From contig NZ_CP107841.1 in assembly GCF_036346855.1 (NCBI RefSeq), positions 10,420,001 to 10,484,000 of the forward strand: a stretch of DNA of 64,000 nucleotides. The letters are read 5' to 3'. Shown in pieces: positions 18,336-25,717 of the stretch. Under the pieces are notes generated by a model. That model had not been told where the DNA came from. It made no database searches and saw only the letters and a program-made list of their open reading frames with translations. The stretch comes from Streptomyces europaeiscabiei. Lineage in GTDB: Bacteria > Actinomycetota > Actinomycetes > Streptomycetales > Streptomycetaceae. Positions within the stretch are counted from its first letter, which is position 1, and every line of letters begins with the position of its first letter. The translations under genes were made by a program, and so were the position numbers.

Positions 18336-18790
18336 GTAGGTGTCGATGGTGTGGCGGGTCTCGGCGGCGATGTTGGTGTGGCCGTCCTGGCGGTGGACGC
18401 CGATGGCGAGGTTGCGCGGGCCGGCCACGATGCGCGGGAGACGACCGACACGGATTTTGGAGTCGTCCTCGCGGAACGTGCGGTCGCGGACGTGGTGCAG
18501 CAGGTTTCGATCTTCCGGTGCCCTCTGGTCCAGTCGGCGAGCCGGGTGCCGGTAACCGCGCCGGGCGGCAGGCTGGTGATCAGGCAGACGCGCTCGACGG
18601 TGAGCTTGCCGCTCGTGAAGTCCTTCCTCCAGCGCACGACTTGAAGGGCCTGGCGGGCATCGGCGTTGTCGAGGTGGGCGAAGGCTGCGGTCTTCAGCCA
18701 TCTGATCTCCAGGCGATGGTGGGCCCGGGTGCGGTCGTAGTGGTCGAGAGCGACCTCTCGTTGCTCTTGTCCGGCGACCTGTCCAAAAGT
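18330..18790 (-). pseudogene. ISAs1-family transposase remnant (C-terminal part)
   Basis: Minus-strand pieces: LDHYDRTRAHHRLEIRWLKT, ARQALQVVRWRKDFTSGKLT, VERVCLITSLPPGAVTGTRL, then after a frameshift near 18500 LLHHVRDRTFREDDSKIRVG, LPRIVAGPRNLAIGV and GHTNIAAETRHT. This is the standard ISAs1 C-terminus. It is a different copy from the one at 3540-4110. Its 3' end is abruptly replaced by the ferredoxin-reductase fragment at about 18335. Confidence 0.75.
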
Positions 18791-19021
18791 GCCCGTACCC
18801 GCCTCACCCTGTACCAGATCCTCGGCACCCTCCAGAAACATCCTGAGGTGCTGGACCGGCATCTGCACAACCTGCCACCAGCCCCTGCGTGCCAGAACAC
18901 GCACGACACCAAGATCAAGACAGACCTGACGGAGTCCTTCCTACTCGGCCGGAGGGCGATCACCGAGGCCGGGATAACATGCAGATCTTTCTCTTCTCTG
19001 CCCTTTCACCGGAGCGTGTCC

Positions 19022-19369
19022 GTGAGTGCGACAACCGTCCTGTCGGTCCTGCTCGGTCTTCTCTTCGTCGTGACCGGAGGGGTGAAGGTGCTGGGCGTTC
19101 CACAGTCACTGGCGATCCGTGACCACTTCCACCTCCCGCCGCGCCTGTGGCAGGCGGTCGGCGCACTCGAAACCGCGGGCGGAGTGGGAGTACTCGTCGG
19201 TCTGGCCATACCGGTGCTCGGCGCGACAGCGTCCGCGGGTTTGGCTGCGTTGATGGTCGGCGCGACCGTCAACCGCTTGCGGGTGCACGATCCCGCTGTC
19301 ATGGTCGTTCTGGACCTGACGGTCCTCGGGCTCGTACTGGCGCTCGCCGCGCTCCGGACGTCGGCATGA
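19022..19369 (+). CDS. DoxX-family small membrane protein
   Basis: A 115-residue protein with four hydrophobic segments: TVLSVLLGLLFVVTGGVKVL, GALETAGGVGVLVGLAIPVL, SAGLAALMVGATVNRL and VMVVLDLTVLGLVLALAALR. The F-V-x-x-G-x-x-K-x-x-G opening is typical of DoxX/DoxD-like proteins. GTG 19022 is chosen because GGAG lies 8-11 bases upstream; GTG 19016 is too close to it. Converges with the ABC permease gene. Function unknown beyond membrane location. Confidence 0.75.
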   Translation: MSATTVLSVLLGLLFVVTGGVKVLGVPQSLAIRDHFHLPPRLWQAVGALETAGGVGVLVGLAIPVLGATASAGLAALMVGATVNRLRVHDPAVMVVLDLTVLGLVLALAALRTSA

Positions 19370-19544
19370 GCCGATTCCGATTGACAGGGAGCAAAGGGTC
19401 TCGCGCATTCACGAGTGGGCTTGTCCCGGTCTTGATCAAATAAGTGTGGAGAGTGGTGTTGGCCTGTCATGCCGGGCCCGGAGGCCAGCAAGCCCTCTTG
19501 GAGGATCACGGAAAACATGACGGGGCGTGCGACCGTCGGTACGG

Positions 19545-21560
19545 TCAGTCCGCCGTCTGTACCGGGCCCGCCGTCACCGTCCGCAGCAGCGGCCTGCTGC
19601 CGGCGATCGCGGCGAACATGGCGAGCGCGCCAGCGCCCACGCAGAGCACCAGTTGCACGGCACCGGAGGTGTCGATCGTGGTGCCGGCCGCCTTGTTGAG
19701 CTGCATGGCGCCGAAGACACCCATCGCGGTGGTGCCACCGGCCAGGACGGCCAACGGGATGACGGTCTCCCGGACCCGGGCCCGGTCCAGCACCTTCAGC
19801 GGGGTGCCGGCCAGCCGCAGCAGACCGTACACCCGGCGCCGGTCGAGGACGTTCGCGGCCGCCGTGAGGCCGGCGGAGGCGGCTGCGACAAGGAAGCTCA
19901 GCATCAGGGTGGCGGCGCTGACGGTGGCAACGCGGGCGATGACCGTGTCGTCCGGCGCGGAGACGTACTCCTGCGTGAACGGATACCTGCCCGACCCCAC
20001 GGGCGTCAGAGCGGTGACAGCAGTGTCTATGTCCTCCTGCCCGCCGGAGACCTGGGCGATCACGCCGGTGGCACCGCTCAGCAGGCTGTCGTAGTCGTCC
20101 TCCCTCACGCCGGAGACGGTCGCCGTGACGCCCACCCGGTGCAGCACCGTACGGGCCTCGGCGGCGGCGTGTCGGGCATCGGCAGCGTTCGCGGTGATCA
20201 CGGCCACCTGTCCCTCGTGGCCCGGCCCCTCAAAATTGAGCGTGCTGACGGAGAAGAACCCGGCCACGAAGCCCGCGAGTACCAGGCCGCTGACGGTCCG
20301 CCAGGCCCCGCGCGGATCGTCGCTGAGCCGGCGCCCGGCCAAAAGCGTGGCCGGGCGGATGGCGCGGCGGCCCACGATCCGGCCCAGCCGGTCCACGACC
20401 CAGGGACCCAGCAGCCAGAACGCGCCGTAGAAGAGCACCAGCATGGCGATCAACTGCCGGGGCTTGAGCTGGCCGCCGTCGCCCGTGGTCGCCCAGATGT
20501 AGCCCAGGACCGCGACGAACAGCACCAGGCGGATCACGCGGGTGCGGCGCGGGTTGGCCTGCTGGGCCACGCCCAGAGGCGAGGTGGCCACCTGGCGCAG
20601 CGTGGTCACCGCGCTGACGGTGATCAGCGCGGTGATGCCCAGCACCACCGCCGCGAGCCACGGCAGTCCCACCCACAGCTGACCGGTGTACCAGGCGCCC
20701 ACGCCGTACGGTAGCTGGGCGAGCGCAGGCAACAGTGCTGTGTAGGCGAGCGCGCCCGCCAGGGCACCGGCCGAACCGACTCCCGCCGCCTCGACGGCGG
20801 TCATGGCGAGGATCTGTCGTGGAGTCGCCCCTGCCAGCCGCAGTGCGGCGAGCCGCTGCTCGCGCCGGGCCGCGCCCAGCCGCCCCGCGGCCGAGGCCAG
20901 CACGACGACCGGAACAACCAGAAGCACCACACCCAGCAGCACGGTCCCCTGGTCGGAGCCGGTGAACACGCTCGCCTTGGTCCCGGCGAACCCGGAGACC
21001 GGTGCGCGCTCACTCATCCCCTCGTCGTAGTAGCTCTGCTCCCCGGCAGTCTTGGAGACGGCCGGGTCGCCGGGCGCCCGTCCGACCACCGCGACCAGCT
21101 CGTCGGGGGAGGCGAGACCGGCGGCGCCGATCGTGCCGTAGGACTTCGTCTTCGGGAAGCGGTCGGCGAGTTGGCTGGAGGGGAGCTTGTGCAACAGCTC
21201 GGCCAGGGCGGGCGAGACGTACACCTCGTCCTGCTTCGGGAAGCCGGTCAGGCCGGGCGGCGCGGGCGTCGCCTCGCGGCCGGGCAGCTGGGCCAGGTTC
21301 ACGACGGTGACCGGTTCATGGCGTACGTACGTCGTGGTCGTGGCCTGGACGGCCGTCGCCCGCTCGGCCGGTACGGCGTCGGGGGTGCGCCACGTGGTGT
21401 GGTCGGCGCGGGCGCCGGCGCCCAAGGCTGCGGCGATCATCACCAGCAGGAGGAACGAGCCGACGGCGGCGGCCCCGGCAGCGAGCAGCTGGGACTGCAG
21501 GCCGCGACGGCCGGAGGACCTGGCGAGATGCCAGGTCAAGGGCAGGACGGGGGAACGCAT
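19545..21560 (-). CDS. FtsX-like ABC transporter permease
   Basis: A 671-residue membrane protein with the layout of MacB/FtsX-type permeases: one N-terminal helix (LLLVMIAAALGAGAR), a large extracytoplasmic domain (about 45-215), then three helices around LLGVVLLVVPVVVLASAAGR, and a second half with the same pattern ending LVLCVGAGALAMFAAIAG. The motif LAALRLAGATPRQILAMTAV with VYGLLRLAGTPLKVLDRARV is the paired cytoplasmic coupling helix of this family. ATG 21560 has GGAG 7 bases upstream; GTG 21596 lacks a ribosome site. Last gene of a three-gene operon with the ATPase and a DUF4333 protein; probably exports a lipid, peptide or drug. Confidence 0.88.
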   Translation of the reverse strand: MRSPVLPLTWHLARSSGRRGLQSQLLAAGAAAVGSFLLLVMIAAALGAGARADHTTWRTPDAVPAERATAVQATTTTYVRHEPVTVVNLAQLPGREATPAPPGLTGFPKQDEVYVSPALAELLHKLPSSQLADRFPKTKSYGTIGAAGLASPDELVAVVGRAPGDPAVSKTAGEQSYYDEGMSERAPVSGFAGTKASVFTGSDQGTVLLGVVLLVVPVVVLASAAGRLGAARREQRLAALRLAGATPRQILAMTAVEAAGVGSAGALAGALAYTALLPALAQLPYGVGAWYTGQLWVGLPWLAAVVLGITALITVSAVTTLRQVATSPLGVAQQANPRRTRVIRLVLFVAVLGYIWATTGDGGQLKPRQLIAMLVLFYGAFWLLGPWVVDRLGRIVGRRAIRPATLLAGRRLSDDPRGAWRTVSGLVLAGFVAGFFSVSTLNFEGPGHEGQVAVITANAADARHAAAEARTVLHRVGVTATVSGVREDDYDSLLSGATGVIAQVSGGQEDIDTAVTALTPVGSGRYPFTQEYVSAPDDTVIARVATVSAATLMLSFLVAAASAGLTAAANVLDRRRVYGLLRLAGTPLKVLDRARVRETVIPLAVLAGGTTAMGVFGAMQLNKAAGTTIDTSGAVQLVLCVGAGALAMFAAIAGSRPLLRTVTAGPVQTAD

Positions 21561-21604
21561 CAGGGGACTCCGAAGATCTTCGGGCGCGAGCGACACGGGG
21601 CGTC

Positions 21605-22288
21605 TCAGGCGACGGTGAACTGGCTGTGGCCGCTGATGCGGCCGTCCCGGACCTGGAGGATCCGGTCGCAGTGGGCGGCGACGTCGGCGTCGTGGGTGAC
21701 CATCACCAGGGCGGCGCCCAGGTTCCGGGTCGTCGACGTCAGGAGCTGGACGACCTCCGTGCTGGTGCGCTGGTCCAGGGCGCCGGTGGGCTCGTCGGCG
21801 AAGACGACGTCCGGTTCGACGACCAGCGCGCGGGCGATGGCGACCCGCTGAGCCTGCCCGCCGGAGAGCTGTCCGGGGCGACGGTGCTCCAACCCCTCCA
21901 AGCCCAGCGGCGCGAACCAGCGGCGGGCGCGCTCGACGGCTGCCTTGCGTGGGACGCCCTCCAGCATCAGTGACAGCGCCACGTTCTCCTCGGCGGGCAG
22001 CTCCGGCAGCAACTGGCCGAACTGGAACACGAAGCCGAACCGCTTGCGGCGCAGTGCGCTGAGCCGGTTCTCGCCCAGGTTGTCGATACGCTCGCCGCGC
22101 AGCAGCACCTGGCCGCCGTCGGGCCGGATGATCCCGGCGAGGGCGTGCAGCAGGGTCGACTTCCCCGACCCCGACGGCCCCATGATCGCCAGCGAGTCGC
22201 GCTCCCTGACCTCGACGTCCACGCCGGCCAGGGCGGTGGTGGAGCCGTACTTCTTGACGAGGCCGTGTCCGGCCAGAACAGTGCTCAT
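21605..22288 (-). CDS. ABC transporter ATP-binding protein (LolD/MacB type)
   Basis: A 227-residue ATPase with all nucleotide-binding motifs: Walker A GPSGSGKST (about residues 35-43), Q-loop in FGFVFQFGQLLPELP, signature LSGGQAQRVAIARAL, Walker B VVFADEPTGALDQ and the H-loop VTHDADVAAHCDR. It pairs with the FtsX-like permease 44 bases downstream. The length and the E-N-V-A-L-S-L-M-L motif match the LolD/MacB group. Its ATG is preceded by GAGAAGGAA. Confidence 0.92.
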   Translation of the reverse strand: MSTVLAGHGLVKKYGSTTALAGVDVEVRERDSLAIMGPSGSGKSTLLHALAGIIRPDGGQVLLRGERIDNLGENRLSALRRKRFGFVFQFGQLLPELPAEENVALSLMLEGVPRKAAVERARRWFAPLGLEGLEHRRPGQLSGGQAQRVAIARALVVEPDVVFADEPTGALDQRTSTEVVQLLTSTTRNLGAALVMVTHDADVAAHCDRILQVRDGRISGHSQFTVA

Positions 22289-22307
22289 GGTGTGTTGTGG
22301 TTCCTTC

Positions 22308-22679
22308 TCAGCGCTCGAACTTCCAGGTGACGCTCTTGGCGTCGGCCTGGGTCACACGGACGGGGATCTTGACGGTCGCGCCGTCGCTGTTCTTGCCGGT
22401 GCAGGTGAGGGTGGCTCCGGTCACGGCCTTGAGGCCGGTCGGGCAGGTGACGTCGGAGAGCTTGTCGCCGACCCAGGGCAGCGGGTGGTACTTGCTCTCG
22501 GTGCGGCCCGCGACGATGTTCGCCGCGAGCGCCTTGTGACCGTCCACCGATGCCGTGCTGTACTCGTCCAGACGGCTGGTCGACTCCGTGCCGGCGAGCA
22601 GATATGTGCCGAGTCCGCCCAACGCGGCCACTGCGGTCACGCCGCCGCCGACGCCGACGAGGAACTTGTTGCGCTGCAT
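22308..22679 (-). CDS. DUF4333 membrane-anchored protein
   Basis: A 123-residue protein: a short basic N-terminus, one hydrophobic segment (LVGVGGGVTAVAALGGLGTY) and an extracytoplasmic domain carrying VTCPTGLKAVTGATLTCTGK, the C-P-x-x-L-x-A-x-x-G-x-x-x-x-C-T core of DUF4333. The two cysteines likely form a disulfide. ATG 22679 has AGGAG 6 bases upstream. It is the first gene of the exporter operon, 19 bases before the ATPase, so it may be an accessory or sensor protein of that transporter. Confidence 0.75.
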   Translation of the reverse strand: MQRNKFLVGVGGGVTAVAALGGLGTYLLAGTESTSRLDEYSTASVDGHKALAANIVAGRTESKYHPLPWVGDKLSDVTCPTGLKAVTGATLTCTGKNSDGATVKIPVRVTQADAKSVTWKFER

Positions 22680-23163
22680 CGCGTACTCCTGATGTCCGTG
22701 GTGAGGATGCAGCTCCACCCTCGCCCGCAGGCCCGGGCGCGTGCCTCGGCCGAACGGTCAGGATCGCGGGCCGGACCCGCCGGGTCCCTCGGCCGTTCGG
22801 CCGATCCCGCTGCCGGGGTCCGGCCTACCGTGATCGCATCGAAGACCGTTTCCGGTCGGCGGCATCACCGTCGCCGCACTGACCGGCACACGCATCACCC
22901 CGCTGCTGACACCAAATACCGCGCAGACCCGGCAGAACACTGCCTACAAAAAGCCCCACACGCTGGGTGCCTCTTCGGGTTCGGGAACAACACGCCCACT
23001 TCGCCTCGTCCTGGCGTCTGCACTGCCTCACCTCCGCGTACCTGACCAGTGGTGGGCACGAACAAGGCGCGCTGACGGCGTGGGCAGCTGCACGGCGGCG
23101 CGGCAGCTGTTCACCGAACCACACCTCTCAAAGCGCTCCCGGCTCGCACAGGAAGGGACAGGC
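22680..23163. other. intergenic stretch, no recognisable gene
   Basis: About 480 bases holding the exporter-operon promoter. An open plus-strand frame from about 22855 runs into the SGNH remnant but has no recognisable domain. Confidence 0.4.
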
Positions 23164-23425
23164 ATGCGCAGCCCCCAGCACCTACCGTTCCGCCCATTTC
23201 TTCTCATTTTTCTTTTACTCGTCTCGGCGTGACCCTCGCGCCCGCGGTCGCTGCCGCCCCCCGTAGCTTCCCCTGTACGCATCATGCCGCCGGGTGGCTC
23301 GATCACCGGCTCGCCCGGCTGCCGGCGGGCGGTGCTGTGGAACCGTCTGCGCAGTACCGGTCACCCGAACGCCGATCTTGTCGGCACGAACGACGTCAGG
23401 AGCAGCATCCCGCCCGCGGCCAAGG
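23164..23425 (+). pseudogene. SGNH/GDSL hydrolase remnant with internal deletion
   Basis: Starting at ATG 23164 (AAGGGA upstream) there is a short signal-peptide-like start, MRSPQHLPFRPFLLIFLLLV, closed by TGA. Another frame then reads VRIMPPGGSITGSPGCRRAV and LWNRLRSTGHPNADLVGTND, VRSSIPPA. In intact SGNH hydrolases the block-I motif (M-P-L-G-D-S-I-T) and the G-T-N-D-V block are over 60 residues apart. Here they are joined at a VGT/GTND junction, and the block-I Asp is changed to Gly. A deletion plus frameshift inactivated it. Confidence 0.7.
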
Positions 23426-23454
23426 GCGCCAACACCGTCCGCGTTGTCCTTGCG

Positions 23455-23632
23455 AGCGGTGACCGCTGGACTCGCCGAGTTCGCCGGGCATCGCACCCCC
23501 GACGGTCTGCAGCGATTGCTGAATGGGGCGACCGGGGAGGCCGACGACGTCCGCGACGACCGCCAGTCCTACGGCGCCGAGCGCCTCGGTGAGAACGGCG
23601 GGGTGGTCGTCATCGACGACACCGGCTTCGAT
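23455..23632 (+). pseudogene. IS701-family transposase remnant (N-terminal part)
   Basis: The frame reads LAEFAGHRTPDGLQRLLNGA, DDVRDDRQSYGAERLGE and VVVIDDTGF, the N-terminal DDE region of IS701 transposases. After IDDTGF the sequence is replaced by the 31-bp duplicated block; a trace of the expected continuation (KEGTTAAG) reappears near 23695. Confidence 0.75.
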
Positions 23633-23694
23633 CTCGACCAACTTCATGTTGGAGTCCGGAAAGCTCGACCAACTTCATGTTGGAGTCCGGAAAG
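23633..23694 (+). repeat. 31-bp perfect tandem duplication
   Basis: Two perfect copies (23633-23663 and 23664-23694) of a unit containing CCAACTTCATGTTGG, which is itself a small hairpin (CCAAC/GTTGG). The block sits inside the IS701 remnant. Confidence 0.95.
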
Positions 23695-24114
23695 AGGGGA
23701 CAACTGCTGCTGGAGCCGCTGGACGACGTCACGCAAGTCCCCGAGGAAAGCGCGAGATGGTGCTTCCGGCGGCAACTCGACGCCTGCGCCACCCGCCAGA
23801 CTCTGCACGCCTGCGCCACCCGCCAGACTCTGCACGCCTGCGCCACCCGCCAGACTGTGTACGCCTGCGCCGCCCGCGTCGACGAACAGATCCAGGCGAT
23901 CTTCGGTAGCTACATGCAGCTCCGCCATCACGAGGTCGCCGAACGCATCGGCCGACCCGATGGGCTTGTCCCGGTCGGAGTCGTGCTGACGCCGAGCCGC
24001 AGCGGCCGGCGCCCGTGGGACACCACGATGATCCGCGTCCACGGGCCCGGCACGCTGACGGAAGAAGCCGCGGAGTTCGGCAGAGTGTGGAACGAGAACG
24101 CCGCGACGGCCTGA
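23677..24114 (+). CDS. unidentified protein with nonapeptide repeats
   Basis: A 145-codon frame opening at an ATG inside the second 31-bp repeat. The middle contains about three repeats of ACATRQTLH encoded by a 27-bp tandem repeat. The C-terminal half looks like a genuine protein: DEQIQAIFGSYMQLRHHEVA, ERIGRPDGLVPVGVVLTPSR and RPWDTTMIRVHGPGTLTEEA. I do not recognise the family. No ribosome site is evident, and the start lies in repeat DNA, so this may be the tail of an older gene whose front was lost. Confidence 0.35.
   Translation: MLESGKRGQLLLEPLDDVTQVPEESARWCFRRQLDACATRQTLHACATRQTLHACATRQTVYACAARVDEQIQAIFGSYMQLRHHEVAERIGRPDGLVPVGVVLTPSRSGRRPWDTTMIRVHGPGTLTEEAAEFGRVWNENAATA
23781..23876 (+). 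repeat. 27-bp tandem repeat (3.5 copies)
   Basis: Copies at 23781-23807, 23808-23834 and 23835-23861 (the third with two changes), then a partial copy. The unit starts CGCCTGCGCCACCCGCCAGA. Its length keeps the frame, giving nine-residue repeats in the frame 23677-24114. Confidence 0.95.
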
Positions 24115-24132
24115 TCCCCGAGCTGGGAACGG

Positions 24133-24510
24133 TCAGGCCGTAGGGGCAGCTGCGGTCAGCATCTGCCCCATTGCGGCCACCACCGACGGCTCCACCCGGT
24201 AATAGACCCAGGTGCCGCGCCGCTCCGACGTGAGCAGTCCGGCCTCCCTGAGCTTCTTCAGGTGATGCGAGACCGTTGGCTGCGAGACGCCCACGTCGGA
24301 GATGTCGCACACGCACGCCTCGCCGCCCTCGTGCGAGGCGACCAGCGAGAACAGCCGCAGCCGGACCGGGTCGCCGAGCGCCTTGAACATCGCGGCGGTC
24401 CGCTCTGCCTCCTCGGCCGTCAGAGGCCGCTCGGTGAGCGGCGGGCAGCACGGCACGGCACCCTCGGCAACCTCGGGCTCCAGCAGCGGCAGCACCTTGA
24501 TGTTCGACAT
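24133..24510 (-). CDS. arsR: ArsR/SmtB-family arsenic-responsive repressor
   Basis: A 125-residue winged-helix repressor. The HTH is VSQPTVSHHLKKLREAGLLT followed by the wing SERRGTWVYYRVEPS. The metalloid site is EACVCDISD (Cys66 and Cys68), the C-V-C motif in the DNA-binding helix of ArsR proteins that bind As(III); a further Cys21-Cys22 pair lies near the N-terminus. Binding of arsenite should release it from DNA. An operator candidate overlaps its own start (24502-24535) and a related sequence lies before the divergent flavoprotein gene, suggesting it controls the whole island. Confidence 0.9.
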   Translation of the reverse strand: MSNIKVLPLLEPEVAEGAVPCCPPLTERPLTAEEAERTAAMFKALGDPVRLRLFSLVASHEGGEACVCDISDVGVSQPTVSHHLKKLREAGLLTSERRGTWVYYRVEPSVVAAMGQMLTAAAPTA

Positions 24511-24535
24511 ACGTCTATGTTGACATACGTCGAAC
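24502..24535 (-). promoter_or_regulatory. ArsR operator candidate at arsR
   Basis: GTTCGAC at 24502-24508 and GTCGAAC at 24529-24535 form an inverted repeat, and GACATACGT occurs twice in direct orientation (24506-24514, 24522-24530). It overlaps the arsR start codon and contains the 11-mer TCTATGTTGAC shared with 25638-25648. Typical size and position for ArsR autoregulation. Confidence 0.6.
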
Positions 24536-24591
24536 CAGGGTGGCCAGGGTTCGCGGTCGCATCAGCCTCGGCGCACGTGCGCCGCCAGACG

Positions 24592-25614
24592 TCATGTGAT
24601 CCGGCTCGCGTCCCTGCCGACCCCGCAGGGAGTTCGAGGACAGGCTGCGCTGCCACTCCAGCCCCACGTGGGCGAGGCCGGGATGGGTGGCCGATACCGC
24701 CCTCCCGGTGGAGTGGGTGGCCGTGTTCGTCGAGGGCGGCGAGCGGGGTCAGGTAGCCGAGGTCGGGGCGGTGATCGGTGGCCGGCAGGATCGTGGCGAC
24801 CTCCTCGCTGCCGCCGTCGACCCAAGTGGCTTTGGCGTCGCCGATCGCCGTGAACACCGGACGTCGGTCCGGAGCGCCGGAGGTGAGGGCAGCCCGGTGG
24901 TGGCCGTCGTCGATGACCAACTGGGTCGGGGGTACGCGCAAGAGCCGCCCCAGGGGCAGGGTGTCGGCCCCGGTTCGCTTCAGCAGCCAGTGCAGATCCT
25001 GGCCCAACGTGCGCTGAGCAGTGAAGCGCACCGGATGCCGCGTGGCGCGGGTGACCCGGGCGTGCGCGGCCGGCTCGGCGGCGATCTGCACCGCGGAGTT
25101 GCCGGCGCCGACGCACGCGCTGCCCGGCGCAAGGCTCCGGTGCCCGGTAGTCGGCCGCGTGCAGCACGGCGCCGGCGAAGTCCTCCAGCCCTCGCGGCGC
25201 TGGCCGGTGCGGATGGCCGAACGCACCCGAGGCCGCCACCGCGCCCCGCACGGACAGCTCGCCCCGCCCCTTCGGTAGGAGCGTGAAGGAGCCGCCGGCG
25301 GCGCCCCGGACATCCCTGAGGCGTGCCACCGTACGGATTTCGGCATCCAGCTGGTCGGCGTACCGCAGCAGGTGGGCGGTGACCTCGTCCCGGTGCGGAC
25401 AACGGTCCGGGTCCCCGCCGAAGGGTGTGCCGGGCAGCGGGCTGTATGCGGCGGGAGAGGAGAGGGGGAGGCTGTGGTGGTGGTGCGGCCATGATCCGGT
25501 CGGCCGGTCGGACGCCTCCAGGGCCACCGGCTGAAGCCCCTGTCGGCCCAGGGCATGTGCTGCGGCCGGTCCGGACTGGCCGCCCCCGATCGCCGCTGCG
25601 TCTACGTGTTCCAC
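24592..25614 (-). pseudogene. ArsO-like flavin monooxygenase, frameshifted
   Basis: N-terminal frame: AAAIGGGQSGPAAAHALGRQ (FAD motif), CPHRDEVTAHLLRYADQLDA and LHAADYRAPEPCAGQRV. Near 25135 the coding continues in another frame: ACVGAGNSAVQIAAEPAAHA (NADPH motif), RVTRATRHPVRFTAQRTLGQ and ATILPATDHRPDLGYLTPLA. A further shift near 24690 leads to TPCGVGRDASRIT and TGA at 24592-24594. This is the ArsO/thioredoxin-reductase-like flavoprotein often beside arsR in actinomycetes. Several conserved positions are also altered, for example the PHHHHSLPL stretch, so it is degenerating rather than carrying a single sequencing error. Confidence 0.75.
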
Positions 25615-25637
25615 GCCGACGCCGAATTCGATGGATG

Positions 25638-25648
25638 TCTATGTTGAC
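25638..25648 (+). promoter_or_regulatory. second ArsR operator candidate
   Basis: Exact repeat of the 11-mer TCTATGTTGAC found in the arsR operator, 70 bases before the GTG start of the flavoprotein gene and between it and the divergent arsO-like remnant. Probably the operator for the 25718-28839 operon. Confidence 0.55.
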
Positions 25649-25717
25649 GCTTATCGATACAGGTGCCATGCTGGGCGGTGCAAGAGATCGACGAACATCG
25701 AAACAAAGGGGATCTCA

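Noticed and set aside
22855..23163. Open plus-strand frame leading into the SGNH remnant
   Set aside because: No recognisable domain and it ends at the same TGA as the short signal-like start at 23164; not enough to call a gene.
23781..23876. Possible CRISPR array
   Set aside because: The 27-bp units are directly adjacent with no spacers, too few copies, and no cas genes are present; it is a simple in-frame tandem repeat.
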